From an uncultured Candidatus Saccharibacteria bacterium (GTDB lineage: Bacteria > Patescibacteriota > Saccharimonadia > Saccharimonadales > Saccharimonadaceae), in the NCBI GenBank assembly GCA_937990205.1, contig CALKRO010000119.1:1-7309 (forward strand): a stretch of 7,309 nucleotides of DNA. The letters are read 5' to 3'. The notes under the pieces were generated by a model. It had not been told where the DNA came from and made no database searches. It saw nothing but the letters and a program-made list of their open reading frames with translations. Both the position numbers and the translations under genes were made by a program. Below, one piece after another: positions 6,402 through 7,309 of the stretch (within the stretch, counting starts at the first letter, position 1; each line of letters begins with the position of its first letter).

Positions 6402-7309
6402 CTATTCGTTCACATATTTAATTAAAGTGGTGCGCAAATCTTTCACCGGGATCACGAATTTATCATGAATTGTCGCGGGCGCAATTGCGTGCTTGAAACC
6501 CAATTTTTTTGCTTCACCGATTCTTTGGTCTGGTCGAAAAGCCGAGCGGATTTCTCCACCCAGACCTACCTCGCCGAACACTACATATTCTTCACTGAGT
6601 TTGCGTCCTGCCGCCGCCGAAGCAATCGCAAGGCACACTGCGAGGTCCGCTGCAGAATCTTTGATCTTAATCCCGCCAACCACGTTTAGGAAAATATCTT
6701 TATCATCTAGTTTTAATTTTGTGCGTTGTTCAATTACTGCGATTAATAAGTTCAAACGATTCAAGTCAAATCCCGAAGCCGCACGTTTCGGATAACCAAA
6801 ATTCGTGGTCGAAACTAAGGCTTGAATTTCTACCAGCAGTGGCCTGGTGCCTTCCAGAGTTGCTAAAATAATTGAACCATCCGTGTTTTGTCTTTCTGCT
6901 AGCAGGGCCGCCGAAGGGTTTTGTACTTCCTGCAAGCCCTTTTCCGTCATTTCGAAAATCGCCGCCTCACTGGTCGAGCCGAAACGGTTTTTAATGGCAC
7001 GAATAGTCTTAAATCCACCATAGCGATCACCTTCAAAATTCAGCACTACATCTACCAGGTGTTCCAAAACTTTCGGTCCCGCCAAGGTACCTTCCTTCGT
7101 CACATGCCCCACAATAATCACCGCCGTATCGGTCTTTTTTGCGGCCTGAATAATTAGATTACCTGCATTAGTAATTTGTGAAACCGTCCCCGGCGCCGAA
7201 GAAATTTCATTAATCGCCAAAGTCTGAATCGAGTCGACAATCACTAATTCGAATTCGCCGTCCGAAATCGTCTTCGCGATGTCGTTCCCAGAAGTCGAAG
7301 CTGCAAAAC
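6402..7309 (-). CDS. radA: DNA repair protein RadA, C-terminal two-thirds (5' end outside window)
   Basis: RecA-like ATPase that drives branch migration of recombination intermediates. The window holds 301 residues; roughly 150 N-terminal ones, which in the family carry a C4 zinc finger and Walker A, lie beyond the right edge. Visible features, numbered from the first complete codon at the edge: Walker B LVIVDS (21-26) followed by IQTL; VGHVTKEG; the RadA signature KNRFGST (106-112); and a C-terminal Lon-like domain with FLNVVGGIKIKDSAADLAV, which in RadA lacks the Lon catalytic Ser. The frame is open to the edge, so the GTG at 7242-7244 is internal and not a start. It lies directly upstream of ruvC, giving a two-gene recombination unit. 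Confidence 0.96.
   Translation of the reverse strand, partial: FAASTSGNDIAKTISDGEFELVIVDSIQTLAINEISSAPGTVSQITNAGNLIIQAAKKTDTAVIIVGHVTKEGTLAGPKVLEHLVDVVLNFEGDRYGGFKTIRAIKNRFGSTSEAAIFEMTEKGLQEVQNPSAALLAERQNTDGSIILATLEGTRPLLVEIQALVSTTNFGYPKRAASGFDLNRLNLLIAVIEQRTKLKLDDKDIFLNVVGGIKIKDSAADLAVCLAIASAAAGRKLSEEYVVFGEVGLGGEIRSAFRPDQRIGEAKKLGFKHAIAPATIHDKFVIPVKDLRTTLIKYVNE

Noticed and set aside
6493..6795. 100-codon + strand open frame opposite radA
   Set aside because: It is antisense to the conserved Lon-like domain of RadA, with no ribosome-binding site and low-complexity Ser/Arg/Ala composition.
7242..7244. GTG as the start of a short RadA-like gene
   Set aside because: The frame stays open to the window edge and the 21 codons upstream continue RadA sequence into Walker B; the gene is simply cut by the window.
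1..7309. Alternative genetic code (TGA read as Gly), suggested because all seven genes stop with TAA or TAG
   Set aside because: Seven stops are too few to be meaningful, all genes are full-length without needing in-frame TGA, and glycine is encoded normally by GGN codons.

Overview
The window is a compact stretch of bacterial chromosome carrying seven genes, five on the + strand and two on the - strand, with almost no empty DNA. It shows no mobile element, CRISPR array, tRNA or rRNA. The mix of divergent housekeeping proteins, a short phosphoglycerate kinase, very tight packing and an uncharacterised membrane-anchored HExxH/coiled-coil protein suggests a streamlined genome, most plausibly a Patescibacteria (CPR) member such as Candidatus Saccharibacteria. 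That assignment is inference from overall gene character; no rRNA or marker here proves it. The standard code fits: glycine is written with GGN codons in long open frames, which argues against the TGA=Gly code of Gracilibacteria/SR1.

Left part (1-1631): the C-terminal third of a pyruvate kinase runs in from the left edge, followed after 44 bases by a complete phosphoglycerate kinase gene (pgk). The pgk gene has its own promoter, whose -10 box lies so close to the ATG that the transcript should be leaderless.

Middle part (1632-5905): a protein-quality-control cluster reading clpC, a membrane-anchored putative zinc metallopeptidase, then clpP. A clear CIRCE operator (the HrcA repressor site) overlaps the -35 box in front of clpC, so heat-shock control by HrcA is predicted. 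This promoter also places the transcription start on the A of the ATG, with the same geometry as pgk. The second gene starts 1 base after clpC ends. clpP follows 15 bases later behind a good Shine-Dalgarno sequence. A hairpin with a T-run closes the operon.

Right part (5919-7309, - strand): ruvC (Holliday-junction resolvase) lies downstream of radA (branch-migration ATPase), which runs out of the right edge and lacks its N-terminus. The two are 6 bases apart and form a recombination/repair pair converging on the clp operon.

The best leads are the CIRCE-controlled leaderless clpC promoter, where the single operator mismatch is the base that restores a perfect -35 box; the matching leaderless architecture at pgk; and the unknown membrane-bound HExxH protein embedded between the ClpC unfoldase and the ClpP protease.
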